Assembly: GCF_013386765.1 (NCBI RefSeq)
Contig: NZ_JACARE010000018.1
Span: 399,525 to 463,524 of the forward strand
From: Pseudomonas yamanorum
GTDB lineage: Bacteria > Pseudomonadota > Gammaproteobacteria > Pseudomonadales > Pseudomonadaceae
Length of the DNA: 64,000 nucleotides
Reading direction: 5' to 3'
This document shows, in pieces, positions 46,879 to 54,773 of this stretch. The stretch's first letter is position 1, and each line of letters starts with the position of its first letter. A program made the position numbers and the translations under genes. The notes beneath the pieces are model-generated. The model was not told where the DNA came from, searched no databases, and worked only from the letters and a program-made list of their open reading frames with translations.

Positions 46879-47028
46879 ATGAAACGCAAACCGGATTTAC
46901 TATGGATTTTGGTTATTTTGTTCGGCCTGGGCGTTGTGACCACCGGCTATGCGCAGAGCTTGTGGTCGAACAAGACTGACGCACCGATTGAGCTCGCACA
47001 GCAACAGCAGCAACCGTTCAAACGCTGA
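46879..47028 (+). CDS. Small membrane protein, 49 residues
   Basis: ATG at 46879, TGA at 47026-47028. The product has a basic N-terminus (MKRKPDLLW), one hydrophobic helix (ILVILFGLGVVTTGYAQSLW) and a polar Gln-rich tail (ELAQQQQQPFKR). A GAAGGGGGG ribosome site lies 5 bases before the ATG. The N-in topology with a single helix fits a small regulatory or assembly-type membrane protein. It is divergent from the EVE gene and convergent with the 5-FCL gene, so it has its own transcription unit. Function unknown. Confidence 0.7.
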   Translation: MKRKPDLLWILVILFGLGVVTTGYAQSLWSNKTDAPIELAQQQQQPFKR

Positions 47029-47035
47029 CCCGTCT

Positions 47036-47665
47036 TTAAGGCGCTGCTGATTCCAGTAGCGTCTCTGCCATATACCAATCCTTATCGGTGACTGTGCCCT
47101 CAAGCGGTACATCCCAGCTTGCCTGCGCCAATCTTTCGACCTTCTGACATTCATGGGCCAGGCCCAGCAGCGTCGGCTTGCGCCAGGATTTGCGGCGGGC
47201 CATATAGGCCAGGCTACGGTCATAAAAACCGCCGCCCATGCCCAGCCGTCCGCCCACATCATCGAACCCGACCAAGGGCAGCAGCACCAGGTCCAGCGCC
47301 CAGACCTTGCGTTGGCGGCTGACATTCACCTGCGGCTCGAGGATGCGAAACCGGTTGGGCCTCAGCTTCTCGCCGGGCCGCACTCGCTGGAACACCATCT
47401 TGGTTCGCGGCCACGCGCTGAGCACCGGCAGATACGTCGCCTTGCCCCGGCGCTGTGCGGCGCGCAGCAGCAGGCGCGGATCGATTTCACCGTCCGTGGG
47501 TAGATATAAGGATATGTGTTTGGCCCGGCGAAACAGCGGGTGCTGTGCCAGTTGCCGATACAGGCCAAGGGCGGCCTGGCGTTGCTCGCTGGGCGTCAGG
47601 GCGCGGCGGGCTTTGCGCAGCATGCGTCGAAGTTGCGGGCGGGAAAGCGGCGCAGGTTCGGTCAT
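47036..47665 (-). CDS. 5-formyltetrahydrofolate cyclo-ligase
   Basis: A 209-residue enzyme (YgfA/5-FCL) that uses ATP to convert 5-formyl-THF to 5,10-methenyl-THF. RPQLRRMLRKARRAL at the N-terminus is the basic helix that starts the family, LVLLPLVGFDDVGGRLGMGGGFYDRSL (near 130) is its glycine-rich substrate site, and LLGLAHECQKVERLA follows. The ATG at 47663-47665 gives MTEPAPLSRPQ. It sits just downstream of 6S RNA, the same pairing as ssrS-ygfA in E. coli, so it may be part of the 6S transcript. Confidence 0.93.
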   Translation of the reverse strand: MTEPAPLSRPQLRRMLRKARRALTPSEQRQAALGLYRQLAQHPLFRRAKHISLYLPTDGEIDPRLLLRAAQRRGKATYLPVLSAWPRTKMVFQRVRPGEKLRPNRFRILEPQVNVSRQRKVWALDLVLLPLVGFDDVGGRLGMGGGFYDRSLAYMARRKSWRKPTLLGLAHECQKVERLAQASWDVPLEGTVTDKDWYMAETLLESAAP

Positions 47666-47719
47666 GGTTTTCGGCTCATAAAACAATGCCAGTCCTAAGA
47701 CTGGCATTGGATTTGGGAA

Positions 47720-47898
47720 TCAGGCTCCCCGACAGAACCGCTGTCGACTTAGCCCTTGAACCCGAAAGTTCAAGGTGGAAGAAACAGTAGGCTTTAAGGC
47801 TTTCCGTCTAGCGGACATGCACACCAGCCCAACGTGTAACTTCCAGGGTAGTGCGAATCGGCTCAGGGACATCGCCGACTGGCAAGCACGCCAGGGAG
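47720..47898 (-). ncRNA. ssrS: 6S RNA
   Basis: On the minus strand this segment reads from CTCCCTGGCGTGCTTGCC, with the internal GATGTCCCTGAGCCGA, GTGCATGTCCGCTAGACGG and AAGCCTTAAAG blocks, to the conserved CTTGAACTTTCGGGTTCAAG hairpin and a 3' strand GGGGAG that pairs with the 5' CTCCC. These blocks match the pseudomonad 6S RNA that I recall, and the position between zapA and the 5-FCL gene is the classical ssrS context. Both ends are estimated to within a few bases. 6S RNA binds sigma70 RNA polymerase in stationary phase. Confidence 0.88.
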
Positions 47899-47905
47899 TG
47901 GGGCG

Positions 47906-47934
47906 AGTATACCCGAAACCGACGCCGCAATCAG
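47906..47934 (-). promoter_or_regulatory. 6S RNA promoter
   Basis: On the minus strand a TATACT hexamer (47906-47911) lies 7 to 8 bases before the 6S start. A weaker CTGATT hexamer (47929-47934), 17 bases upstream, overlaps the zapA stop codon. The promoter therefore uses the 3' end of zapA. Confidence 0.6.
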
Positions 47935-48248
47935 CCCTTGGGTGGCTCTGGATCGGTAGAGAGTACCAGATCGACCCGCTCCAGCAGGTCGCGTACCTGC
48001 TCGCGCGTCGAGCCGCTGGCCTGCACGTCAGGCCGTTCCTGCTTATGCAGTAAATCGTGGGTAATGTTCAGTGCGGCCATCACGGCGATGCGATCGGCGC
48101 CGATGACTTTGCCGCTGCTGCGGATTTCACGCATCTTGCCGTCCAGGTAGCGGGCAGCGCTCACCAGATTGCTGCGTTCTTCCTGTGGGCAGATGATGGA
48201 ATATTCTTTGTCGAGAATCTGCACGGTGACGCTATTGCTTGAACTCAT
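47931..48248 (-). CDS. zapA: Cell division protein ZapA
   Basis: A 105-residue FtsZ-binding protein that stabilises the Z-ring by cross-linking protofilaments. N-terminal beta/alpha domain (VTVQILDKEYSIICPQEE) and a C-terminal coiled coil (LHKQERPDVQASGS and LLERVDLVLS). The length is typical. Its ATG overlaps the stop of the upstream coiled-coil gene by 4 bases; 6S RNA follows directly. Confidence 0.92.
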   Translation of the reverse strand: MSSSNSVTVQILDKEYSIICPQEERSNLVSAARYLDGKMREIRSSGKVIGADRIAVMAALNITHDLLHKQERPDVQASGSTREQVRDLLERVDLVLSTDPEPPKG

Positions 48249-48454
48249 GAGTCTTGCTCCAGGGCCTTCAGGCGCGAAATCATCGATTCGACCTTACGCC
48301 GGGCGATTTCGTTTTTTTCAATGAGGTGAGCGCGTTCCTCGCGCCAGGTCTTTTCCTGAGCTAATAGGAGTCCGTTTTGGCTCTTAAGTTGCTCGACCCG
48401 GTTAATTAGCAGCTCGAGTCTGGCCATCAGCGCTTGCAGGTCGGTGTCTTCCAT
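48245..48454 (-). CDS. ZapB-like coiled-coil protein (TIGR02449 family)
   Basis: A 69-residue protein made of one continuous coiled coil (LMARLELLINRVEQLKSQNG, then KVESMISRLKALEQ). It is the TIGR02449 family, found next to zapA, and resembles ZapB, which links ZapA rings to the chromosome terminus. It overlaps zapA by 4 bases (ATGA). The ATG at 48452-48454 is used since upstream residues are unlike the family. Confidence 0.85.
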   Translation of the reverse strand: MEDTDLQALMARLELLINRVEQLKSQNGLLLAQEKTWREERAHLIEKNEIARRKVESMISRLKALEQDS

Positions 48455-48592
48455 TGGGTTCCACTGGATTTGTCTGATGAATGGCAACTGCTGGATAAAC
48501 GATCTGACGCCCTCGATAGTCTTGGTACGTCTGCCGATGCTAGGATACAGCGCTTCATTCTAGACATTGCGCCGTCTGGCGCCTAGCTCACC

Positions 48593-49150
48593 ATGCCCAT
48601 TCAGAACTCCCCGTACGATGCTTTTTCCAAACTGCTGAGTTCCAGCGGTCATCCTTGCTCGCCTGCCGAGCTGCACGGCGTGCTGTTGGGCCGCAGTTGC
48701 ACCGGTGTCGGCTTTGACGCCGACAACTGGCTGGCCGACGTCGCCGAGCTGCTGGAAACCGAGCCTACCGAAAACGTGCGCAACGCCCTCATCGGCCTGC
48801 AAGAGATGGTCAAAGGCGAGCTGACCGGTGATGACGTCACCGTCGTGTTGCTGCTGCCTACCGATGACGCACCGCTCACCGAGCGCGCTGCGGCGCTGGG
48901 CCAATGGTGCCAAGGCTTCCTCCACGGCTTTGGCGTGAACGCCGGCGGCCTCGACCTGAGCACCGATGCCCAGGAAGTGCTGCAAGACCTGGCTGCTATC
49001 TCCCAGGTGCAAGACGCGCTGGAAGAGTCCGAAGACGGCGAAAGCGACTACATGGAAGTCATGGAATACCTGCGCGTTGCGCCGTTGCTGCTGTTCACCG
49101 AGACCCGTAAATCGGCTGAGCCCGCTGCACCCAAGCCTTCGTTGCACTAA
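48593..49150 (+). CDS. ygfB: UPF0149 family protein YgfB
   Basis: A 185-residue all-helical cytosolic protein with the UPF0149 motifs [20 protein letters not shown] at the N-terminus and [15 protein letters not shown] near 103. In P. aeruginosa a YgfB homologue modulates the amidase ampDh3 and beta-lactam resistance; here that is by homology only. It is first of the pepP-ubiH-ubiI operon and divergent from the zap genes. Full-length. Confidence 0.92.
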   Translation: MPIQNSPYDAFSKLLSSSGHPCSPAELHGVLLGRSCTGVGFDADNWLADVAELLETEPTENVRNALIGLQEMVKGELTGDDVTVVLLLPTDDAPLTERAAALGQWCQGFLHGFGVNAGGLDLSTDAQEVLQDLAAISQVQDALEESEDGESDYMEVMEYLRVAPLLLFTETRKSAEPAAPKPSLH

Positions 49151-49170
49151 GAAAGGAAGCCCATCTGCCC

Positions 49171-50493
49171 ATGATCCATATCCCCAAAGCGGAATACACC
49201 CGGCGCCGCAAGGCGCTCATGGCGCAGATGGAACCCAACAGCATCGCCATCCTGCCGGCAGCCGCGGTTGCCATTCGCAACCGTGACGTCGAGCACGTCT
49301 ATCGTCAGGACAGCGACTTCCAGTACCTGAGCGGCTTCCCTGAACCGGAAGCGGTGATTGTGCTGATGCCCGGCCGCCAGCACGGCGAGTACGTGCTGTT
49401 CTGCCGCGAACGCAACGCCGAGCGCGAACTGTGGGACGGCCTGCGGGCGGGCACCGAAGGCGCGATCCGCGAATTCGGCGCCGATGATGCATTCCCGATT
49501 ACCGATATCGACGACATCCTGCCCGGCCTGATCGAAGGCCGCGACCGGGTGTACTCGGCCATGGGCAGCAACGCCGAGTTCGACCGGCATCTGATGGAGT
49601 GGATCAACGTGATCCGCTCTAAAGCGCACCTCGGCGCCCAGCCACCGAACGAATTTGTTGCCCTGGATCATCTGCTTCACGACATGCGCCTGTATAAATC
49701 GGCGGCGGAAGTGAAGGTGATGCGCGAGGCCGCGCGGATTTCATGCGCGGCCCATGTGCGGGCGATGCAGGCCAGTCGCGCCGGATTGTATGAGTTCAGC
49801 CTGGAAGCGGAGCTCGACTACGAGTTTCGCAAGGGCGGGGCAAAGATGCCGGCCTATGGCTCCATCGTCGCCTCGGGGCGCAACAGTTGCATCCTGCATT
49901 ACCAGCAGAATGACGCGGTGCTCAAGGACGGCGACCTGGTGCTGATCGATGCCGGTTGCGAGATCGACTGCTATGCCAGCGATATCACCCGCACCTGGCC
50001 GGTGAGCGGCAAGTTTTCCGCCGAGCAGAAGGCGATTTACGAGATCGTGCTGGCTTCCCAGGAAGCCGCCTTTGCCGAAATCGCCCCGAACAAACATTGG
50101 AACCAGGCCCATGAGGCGACGGTGCAAGTCATCACCGCCGGGCTGGTGAAGCTTGGGCTGTTGCAGGGCGACGTCGACGAGTTGATCGCCAGCGAAGCCT
50201 ATAAAGCCTTCTACATGCATCGCGCCGGGCACTGGCTGGGGATGGATGTGCACGACGTCGGCGAATATAAAGTAGGCGGCGAGTGGCGGGTGCTGGAAGT
50301 CGGCATGGCGCTGACCGTGGAGCCGGGAATCTACATCTCGCCCGACAACCAGAACGTGGCGAAGAAATGGCGTGGCATTGGCGTACGCATCGAGGACGAC
50401 GTGGTGGTGACCAAGCAAGGCTGTGAAATTCTGACCGGTGGCGTGCCCAAGGCCGTCGCCGAGATTGAAGCGCTGATGGCGAGCGCCCGATGA
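49171..50493 (+). CDS. pepP: Xaa-Pro aminopeptidase (aminopeptidase P)
   Basis: A 440-residue dimetal peptidase that removes an N-terminal residue before proline. N-terminal domain (IPKAEYTRRRKALMAQM, DFQYLSGFPEPEAV), then the pita-bread fold with metal ligands in LVLIDAGCEIDCYASDITRTWPV (two Asp), HRAGHWLGMDVHD (His) and LTVEPGIYI (Glu). It lies 20 bases after ygfB; its stop overlaps ubiH by 4 bases (ATGA). Confidence 0.95.
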   Translation: MIHIPKAEYTRRRKALMAQMEPNSIAILPAAAVAIRNRDVEHVYRQDSDFQYLSGFPEPEAVIVLMPGRQHGEYVLFCRERNAERELWDGLRAGTEGAIREFGADDAFPITDIDDILPGLIEGRDRVYSAMGSNAEFDRHLMEWINVIRSKAHLGAQPPNEFVALDHLLHDMRLYKSAAEVKVMREAARISCAAHVRAMQASRAGLYEFSLEAELDYEFRKGGAKMPAYGSIVASGRNSCILHYQQNDAVLKDGDLVLIDAGCEIDCYASDITRTWPVSGKFSAEQKAIYEIVLASQEAAFAEIAPNKHWNQAHEATVQVITAGLVKLGLLQGDVDELIASEAYKAFYMHRAGHWLGMDVHDVGEYKVGGEWRVLEVGMALTVEPGIYISPDNQNVAKKWRGIGVRIEDDVVVTKQGCEILTGGVPKAVAEIEALMASAR

Positions 50494-51677
50494 GCCGGGT
50501 CAACCTGGCGATTATCGGCGGCGGCCTGGTGGGCGCCAGCCTTGCGTTGGCGTTGCAGGCCGGGGCCAAGGCTCGTGGCTGGAAGATCGTGCTGATCGAG
50601 CCGTTTGCCCCGGGCGACAGCTACCAGCCGAGCTACGACGCGCGCTCTTCGGCGCTGTCCTTTGGCGCGCGGCAGATTTATCAACGGTTGGGGGTGTGGC
50701 AGGAGATTTCCCGCCGCGCCGAGCCGATCAAGCAGATTCATGTGTCGGACCGTGGCCGCTTTTCTACCGCGCGCCTGTCGGCCATGGAAGAAGGCGTGCC
50801 GGCCCTCGGCTATGTGGTGGAAAACGCCTGGCTCGGCCAATGCCTGTGGCAAGGCCTGGACAAGGAAGTGGTCAGCTGGCGTTGCCCGGCGGAAGTCACT
50901 CGCATGGAGCCGCTTGCCGATGGCTACCGCCTGACCCTCAATGATGAAACCGTGCTGGAATGCGACCTTGCAGTGCTGGCCGATGGCGGCCGCTCGGGCT
51001 TGCGCGAGCAGTTGGGGATCGGCGTTAAAGCGCGGCCATACAACCAGAGCGCACTGATCGCCAACATCACCCCGAGCGAAGCCCACAACGGCGAGGCTTT
51101 CGAGCGTTTCACCGACGAAGGCCCGATGGCCTTGCTGCCGTTGCCGGACAACCGTTGCGCGCTGGTGTGGACCCGCATCGGCATGGACGCCCAGCGTCTG
51201 GCCGCGCTGGACGAGCGCAGTTTCCTCAGCGAGTTGCAGGGCGTGTTCGGCTACCGCCTCGGCACCTTGAAGCAGGTTGGCGCGCGTCACTTGTACCCGT
51301 TGACCCTCGTGGAAGCCGAAGAACAAGTGCGCTCTCACCTGGCCGTGCTCGGCAATGCCGCCCACAGCCTGCACCCGATTGCCGGGCAGGGTTTCAACCT
51401 GTCCCTGCGGGACGCCTATGCCCTGGCCGAGGCCTTGTTGGCCGGGCCGGAAGTACCGGGCGACCTGGCGACCTTGCAGGCGTACCGCGAGCGTCAGCGC
51501 CTGGACCAGAAACTCACCGTCGGCTTCTCCGATCAGGTCACCCGCCTGTTTGGCAGTGCCCAGCCGCTGGTAGCGCTGGGCCGCAACATGGGCCTGCTGG
51601 GCCTGGATTTGCTGCCGCCGGCCAAGCGCTGGTTTGCGCGTCAGGCCATGGGCCTGGGCACCCGCCCCGATGCGTGA
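50490..51677 (+). CDS. ubiH: 2-octaprenyl-6-methoxyphenyl hydroxylase UbiH
   Basis: A 395-residue FAD monooxygenase of ubiquinone synthesis. FAD motif AIIGGGLVGASLALAL at residues 5-20, DGGRSGLREQLGI near 163, and the second nucleotide motif LGNAAHSLHPIAGQGFNLSLRD near 286. Translationally coupled to pepP and overlapping the next gene by 8 bases. Assigned as UbiH rather than UbiF/UbiI from its position right after pepP, the conserved order. Confidence 0.92.
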   Translation: MSRVNLAIIGGGLVGASLALALQAGAKARGWKIVLIEPFAPGDSYQPSYDARSSALSFGARQIYQRLGVWQEISRRAEPIKQIHVSDRGRFSTARLSAMEEGVPALGYVVENAWLGQCLWQGLDKEVVSWRCPAEVTRMEPLADGYRLTLNDETVLECDLAVLADGGRSGLREQLGIGVKARPYNQSALIANITPSEAHNGEAFERFTDEGPMALLPLPDNRCALVWTRIGMDAQRLAALDERSFLSELQGVFGYRLGTLKQVGARHLYPLTLVEAEEQVRSHLAVLGNAAHSLHPIAGQGFNLSLRDAYALAEALLAGPEVPGDLATLQAYRERQRLDQKLTVGFSDQVTRLFGSAQPLVALGRNMGLLGLDLLPPAKRWFARQAMGLGTRPDA

Positions 51678-52155
51678 GTGGCTGACCCAGCGCCTGGGCA
51701 AGGCACGGCTATTGCGCTGGATCATGACCCTGTACCCGCCGTACCTCGGTGCCGGGGTGCGGGTGTTGCACATCGGCAGCGATTTTCGCGAGGTCAAGGT
51801 GCGCATGGGCCTGGGCTGGTACAACCGCAATTACGTCGGCACGCAGTTTGGCGGCAGCCTGTATTCGATGGTCGACCCGTTCTACATGCTGATGCTGATG
51901 GAGAACCTGGGCCGCGACTACATTGTCTGGGACAAGGCGGCGAGCATCGATTTCATCTCGCCGGGCAAAGGCCCGGTGTATGCCGAATTTTCCATCGACC
52001 AAGTGTTGCTGGACGAGATTCGCCAGCACACCGCCAGCGGCGACAAGTACTTGCCGCAGCTCAAGGTGCAGATTCATGACGGCTCCGGCACCCTGGTGGC
52101 GCGGGTTGACAAAACCCTTTACGTGCGGCGCAAGCCGCAATCGAGACAGGCTTAA
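51670..52155 (+). CDS. DUF4442 hotdog-fold thioesterase-like protein
   Basis: A 161-residue protein with the hotdog/DUF4442 pattern: YPPYLGAGVRVLHIGSDFREVKVRM and GTQFGGSLYSMVDPFYMLMLM, the latter like the catalytic helix of PaaI-type thioesterases. Starts 8 bases inside ubiH and ends 3 bases before ubiI, so it is a regular member of this operon. A role in acyl-CoA or quinone precursor chemistry is possible but unproven. Confidence 0.8.
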   Translation: MREWLTQRLGKARLLRWIMTLYPPYLGAGVRVLHIGSDFREVKVRMGLGWYNRNYVGTQFGGSLYSMVDPFYMLMLMENLGRDYIVWDKAASIDFISPGKGPVYAEFSIDQVLLDEIRQHTASGDKYLPQLKVQIHDGSGTLVARVDKTLYVRRKPQSRQA

Positions 52156-52158
52156 AGC

Positions 52159-53382
52159 ATGGACATGCGCGCAGATGTGCTGATTGTCGGGGCCGGAATG
52201 GTCGGGAGCGCCCTGGCGCTGGCGTTGCAGGGCAGTGGCCTGCAGGTGCTGCTGCTCGACGGCAGCCCGCTGAGCGTCAAACCGTTCGACCCGCAAGCCG
52301 CGTTCGAGCCGCGGGTGAGCGCATTGTCGGCCGCCAGCCAGCGCATCCTCGAGCGCCTCGGCGTGTGGGACGGCATCGTCGAGCGACGTGCCAGCCCTTA
52401 CGGCGAGATGCAGGTATGGGACGGCAGCGGCACCGGGCAGATCCACTTTTCGGCGGCCAGCGTGCATGCCGAGGTGCTGGGGCATATCGTCGAAAACCGT
52501 GTGGTCCAGGATGCCTTGCTCGATCGCCTGCATGACTGCGACCTCGGCCTGCTGGCCAATGCGCGCCTGGAACAGATGCGCCGCTCCGGTGATGACTGGC
52601 TGCTGACCCTGGCCGACGGCCGCACCTTGCGCGCGCCGCTGGTGGTGGCAGCAGACGGTGCCAACTCGGCAGTGCGCCGCCTGACCGGCACCGCCACCCG
52701 TGAGTGGGATTACTTGCACAACGCTATCGTCACCAGTGTGCGCAGCAGCCAGGCGCATCAGCAGACGGCCTGGCAGCGGTTTACCGACAACGGGCCGCTG
52801 GCGTTCCTGCCGCTGGTGCGGGATGGGCAGGAGGACTGGTGTTCGATCGTCTGGTCGACCACCCCGAGTGAGTCCGAGCGTTTGATGGCGCTGGACGACG
52901 AAAGCTTCTGTCGTGAGCTTGAGCTCGCCTTCGAAGGCCGCCTGGGTACGGTGTTAAGCGCCGATCCACGGCTTTGCGTGCCACTGCGCCAGCGTCACGC
53001 CAAGCGTTACGTGGCCGAGGGCCTGGCATTGATTGGCGATGCGGCCCACGTCATTCATCCATTGGCGGGGCAGGGCGTGAACCTGGGCTTCCTCGACGCG
53101 GCGGTGCTGGCCGAAGTGCTGTTGGCCGCCAACGAGCGCGGCGAGCGCCTGGCGGATGTGAAGGTGCTTAGCCGTTACGAGCGCCGACGCATGCCGCACA
53201 ACCTGGCGTTGATGGCGGCGATGGAGGGCTTTGAACGGTTGTTCCAGGCCGATCAACTGCCGTTGCGCTGGTTGCGTAATGCCGGGTTGAAGGTGGTCGA
53301 GCAGATGCCGGAGGCCAAGGCGTTGTTTGTGCGCCAGGCATTGGGTTTGACCGGGGATTTGCCGGAGCTGGCCAAAGCCTGA
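52159..53382 (+). CDS. ubiI: Ubiquinone FAD-dependent hydroxylase UbiI/VisC-type
   Basis: A 407-residue FAD monooxygenase. FAD motif IVGAGMVGSALALALQG near residues 8-24, ADGANSAVRRL near 163, and GDAAHVIHPLAGQGVNLGFLDA near 295. It belongs to the UbiH/UbiI/UbiF paralogue group; the operon order (pepP, ubiH, then this) fits UbiI/VisC, but substrate position cannot be set from sequence. Last gene of the operon, followed by a REP palindrome. Confidence 0.85.
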   Translation: MDMRADVLIVGAGMVGSALALALQGSGLQVLLLDGSPLSVKPFDPQAAFEPRVSALSAASQRILERLGVWDGIVERRASPYGEMQVWDGSGTGQIHFSAASVHAEVLGHIVENRVVQDALLDRLHDCDLGLLANARLEQMRRSGDDWLLTLADGRTLRAPLVVAADGANSAVRRLTGTATREWDYLHNAIVTSVRSSQAHQQTAWQRFTDNGPLAFLPLVRDGQEDWCSIVWSTTPSESERLMALDDESFCRELELAFEGRLGTVLSADPRLCVPLRQRHAKRYVAEGLALIGDAAHVIHPLAGQGVNLGFLDAAVLAEVLLAANERGERLADVKVLSRYERRRMPHNLALMAAMEGFERLFQADQLPLRWLRNAGLKVVEQMPEAKALFVRQALGLTGDLPELAKA

Positions 53383-53400
53383 GATTCTCGCCGGGGCTAA

Positions 53401-53478
53401 TGGCCTCATCGCGGGCAAGCCCGGCTCCCACAGGGGAACGCATTCCCTTGTGGGAGCCGGGCTTGCCCGCGATAGGGC
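53401..53478. repeat. REP-type palindrome (CGCGGGCAAGCCCGGCTCCCACA family)
   Basis: Perfect 24-base inverted arms at 53409-53432 (TCGCGGGCAAGCCCGGCTCC...) and 53449-53472, with GGCCTCA and AGGGCCTCA ends outside them. This is a third REP family in the window, after ubiI and before the iron transport genes. Confidence 0.85.
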
Positions 53479-53538
53479 CTCAACCGCGCCACCTATTTCA
53501 GCTGTGCAACATCTGGTAACGGCTCCGTTGAGCGCTAC

Positions 53539-53561
53539 CAAATGTGAGTCCTTATCATTTG
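53539..53561. promoter_or_regulatory. Probable Fur box before the iron-binding protein gene
   Basis: The region from CAAATG (53539-53544) to CATTTG (53556-53561) reads as an imperfect palindrome with AATGTGAG and TTATCATTT, close to the AATGATAATnATTATCATT form of the Fur site. It lies about 30 bases before the ATG of an iron ABC binding protein, an expected Fur target. Confidence 0.6.
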
Positions 53562-53591
53562 CCCTCTTTTCGCAAATGAGAGACCGCACCC

Positions 53592-54596
53592 ATGTTGGCA
53601 CCCAAGCGCCTCCTGACTGCCCTGGCACTCACCCTTATCGGCAGCACCACCGTGCAGGCGGCCGACGAAGTCGTGGTCTACTCCTCGCGTATCGATGAAC
53701 TGATCAAGCCGGTGTTCGACGCCTACACCAAGAAGACCGGCGTGCAGATCAAGTTCATCACCGACAAGGAAGCGCCGCTGATGCAGCGCATCAAGGCCGA
53801 AGGCGAAAACGCCACCGCCGACCTGCTGCTCACCGTCGACGCCGGCAACCTCTGGCAGGCCGAGCAGATGGGTATCCTGCAGCCGTTCACCTCCGCGGTG
53901 ATCGACAAGAACATCCCTCTTCAATACCGCTCTTCGGCCCATGCCTGGACCGGCTTGAGCCTGCGCGCGCGGACCATCGCGTACTCCACCGACCGCGTGA
54001 AGCCGGGCGACCTGACCACCTACGAAGCCCTGGCCGACAAGCAATGGGAAGGCCGCCTGTGCCTGCGCACCGCGAAGAAGGTCTACAACCAGTCGCTGAC
54101 CGCCACCCTGATCGAAACCCATGGTGCGGCCAAGACCGAAGAAATCGTCAAGGGCTGGGTCAACAACCTGTCCACCGACGTGTTCTCCGATGACATTGCC
54201 GTGCTGGAGGCGATCAACGCCGGGCAGTGCGACGTCGGCATCGTGAATACCTACTACTACGGCCGCCTGCACAAGCAGAAGCCGGACCTGGCGGTGAAGC
54301 TGTTCTGGCCGAATCAGGGCGACCGTGGGGTGCACGTCAATCTTTCGGGTATTGGCCTGACCAAGCACGCGCCACATCCGGAGGCCGCCAAGGCCTTGGT
54401 TGAGTGGATGACCACGCCGGAGGCGCAGAAGATCTTTGCGGATGTGAACCAGGAATTCCCGGCCAACCCGGCGGTGCCGCCGTCGGCGGAAGTGGCGACC
54501 TGGGGCAAGTTCGTGGCCGATACATTGCCGGTGGAAGTGGCGGGCAAGCGCCAGGCCGAGGCTATTCGCTTGATGGATCGGGCTGGCTGGAACTAA
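53592..54596 (+). CDS. Fe(3+) ABC transporter substrate-binding protein
   Basis: A 334-residue periplasmic ferric-binding protein with signal [43 protein letters not shown] and [18 protein letters not shown] are the FbpA/SfuA/HitA opening. The tyrosine pair NTYYYGRL (near 220) provides the usual iron ligands. It binds Fe(III) and feeds the permease encoded about 180 bases downstream. No siderophore genes adjoin it. Probably Fur-regulated. Confidence 0.93.
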   Translation: MLAPKRLLTALALTLIGSTTVQAADEVVVYSSRIDELIKPVFDAYTKKTGVQIKFITDKEAPLMQRIKAEGENATADLLLTVDAGNLWQAEQMGILQPFTSAVIDKNIPLQYRSSAHAWTGLSLRARTIAYSTDRVKPGDLTTYEALADKQWEGRLCLRTAKKVYNQSLTATLIETHGAAKTEEIVKGWVNNLSTDVFSDDIAVLEAINAGQCDVGIVNTYYYGRLHKQKPDLAVKLFWPNQGDRGVHVNLSGIGLTKHAPHPEAAKALVEWMTTPEAQKIFADVNQEFPANPAVPPSAEVATWGKFVADTLPVEVAGKRQAEAIRLMDRAGWN

Positions 54597-54624
54597 GTAC
54601 ACTCTTCCAAACACCGCAAGACAG

Positions 54625-54727
54625 TGTGGGAGCTGGCTTGCCTGCGATAGCATCACCACGGTGTGGCTGACACACCGTGGTGCCTGCATCGCGGCGGTGC
54701 GACGGTTCGACAAGCCCGGCTCCCACA
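54625..54727. repeat. Asymmetric (hybrid) REP-type element
   Basis: The left arm (54625-54648, TGTGGGAGCTGGCTTGCC...) is identical to the family at 4241 and 16291, with an inner CACCACGGTGTG / CACACCGTGGTG palindrome. The right arm is different: GCATCGCGGCGGTGC..., ending in CAAGCCCGGCTCCCACA, the arm type of the 53401 family. It lies between the iron-binding and permease genes. Confidence 0.7.
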
Positions 54728-54773
54728 CTGTTTTGTGGCGAGTTCAAGATATTATTCCCAGAGATACGATCCT

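Noticed and set aside
54663..54773. Longer N-terminus for the iron permease
   Set aside because: It would read through the REP element and gives a composition unlike the family; the TTG at 54774 gives the expected start.
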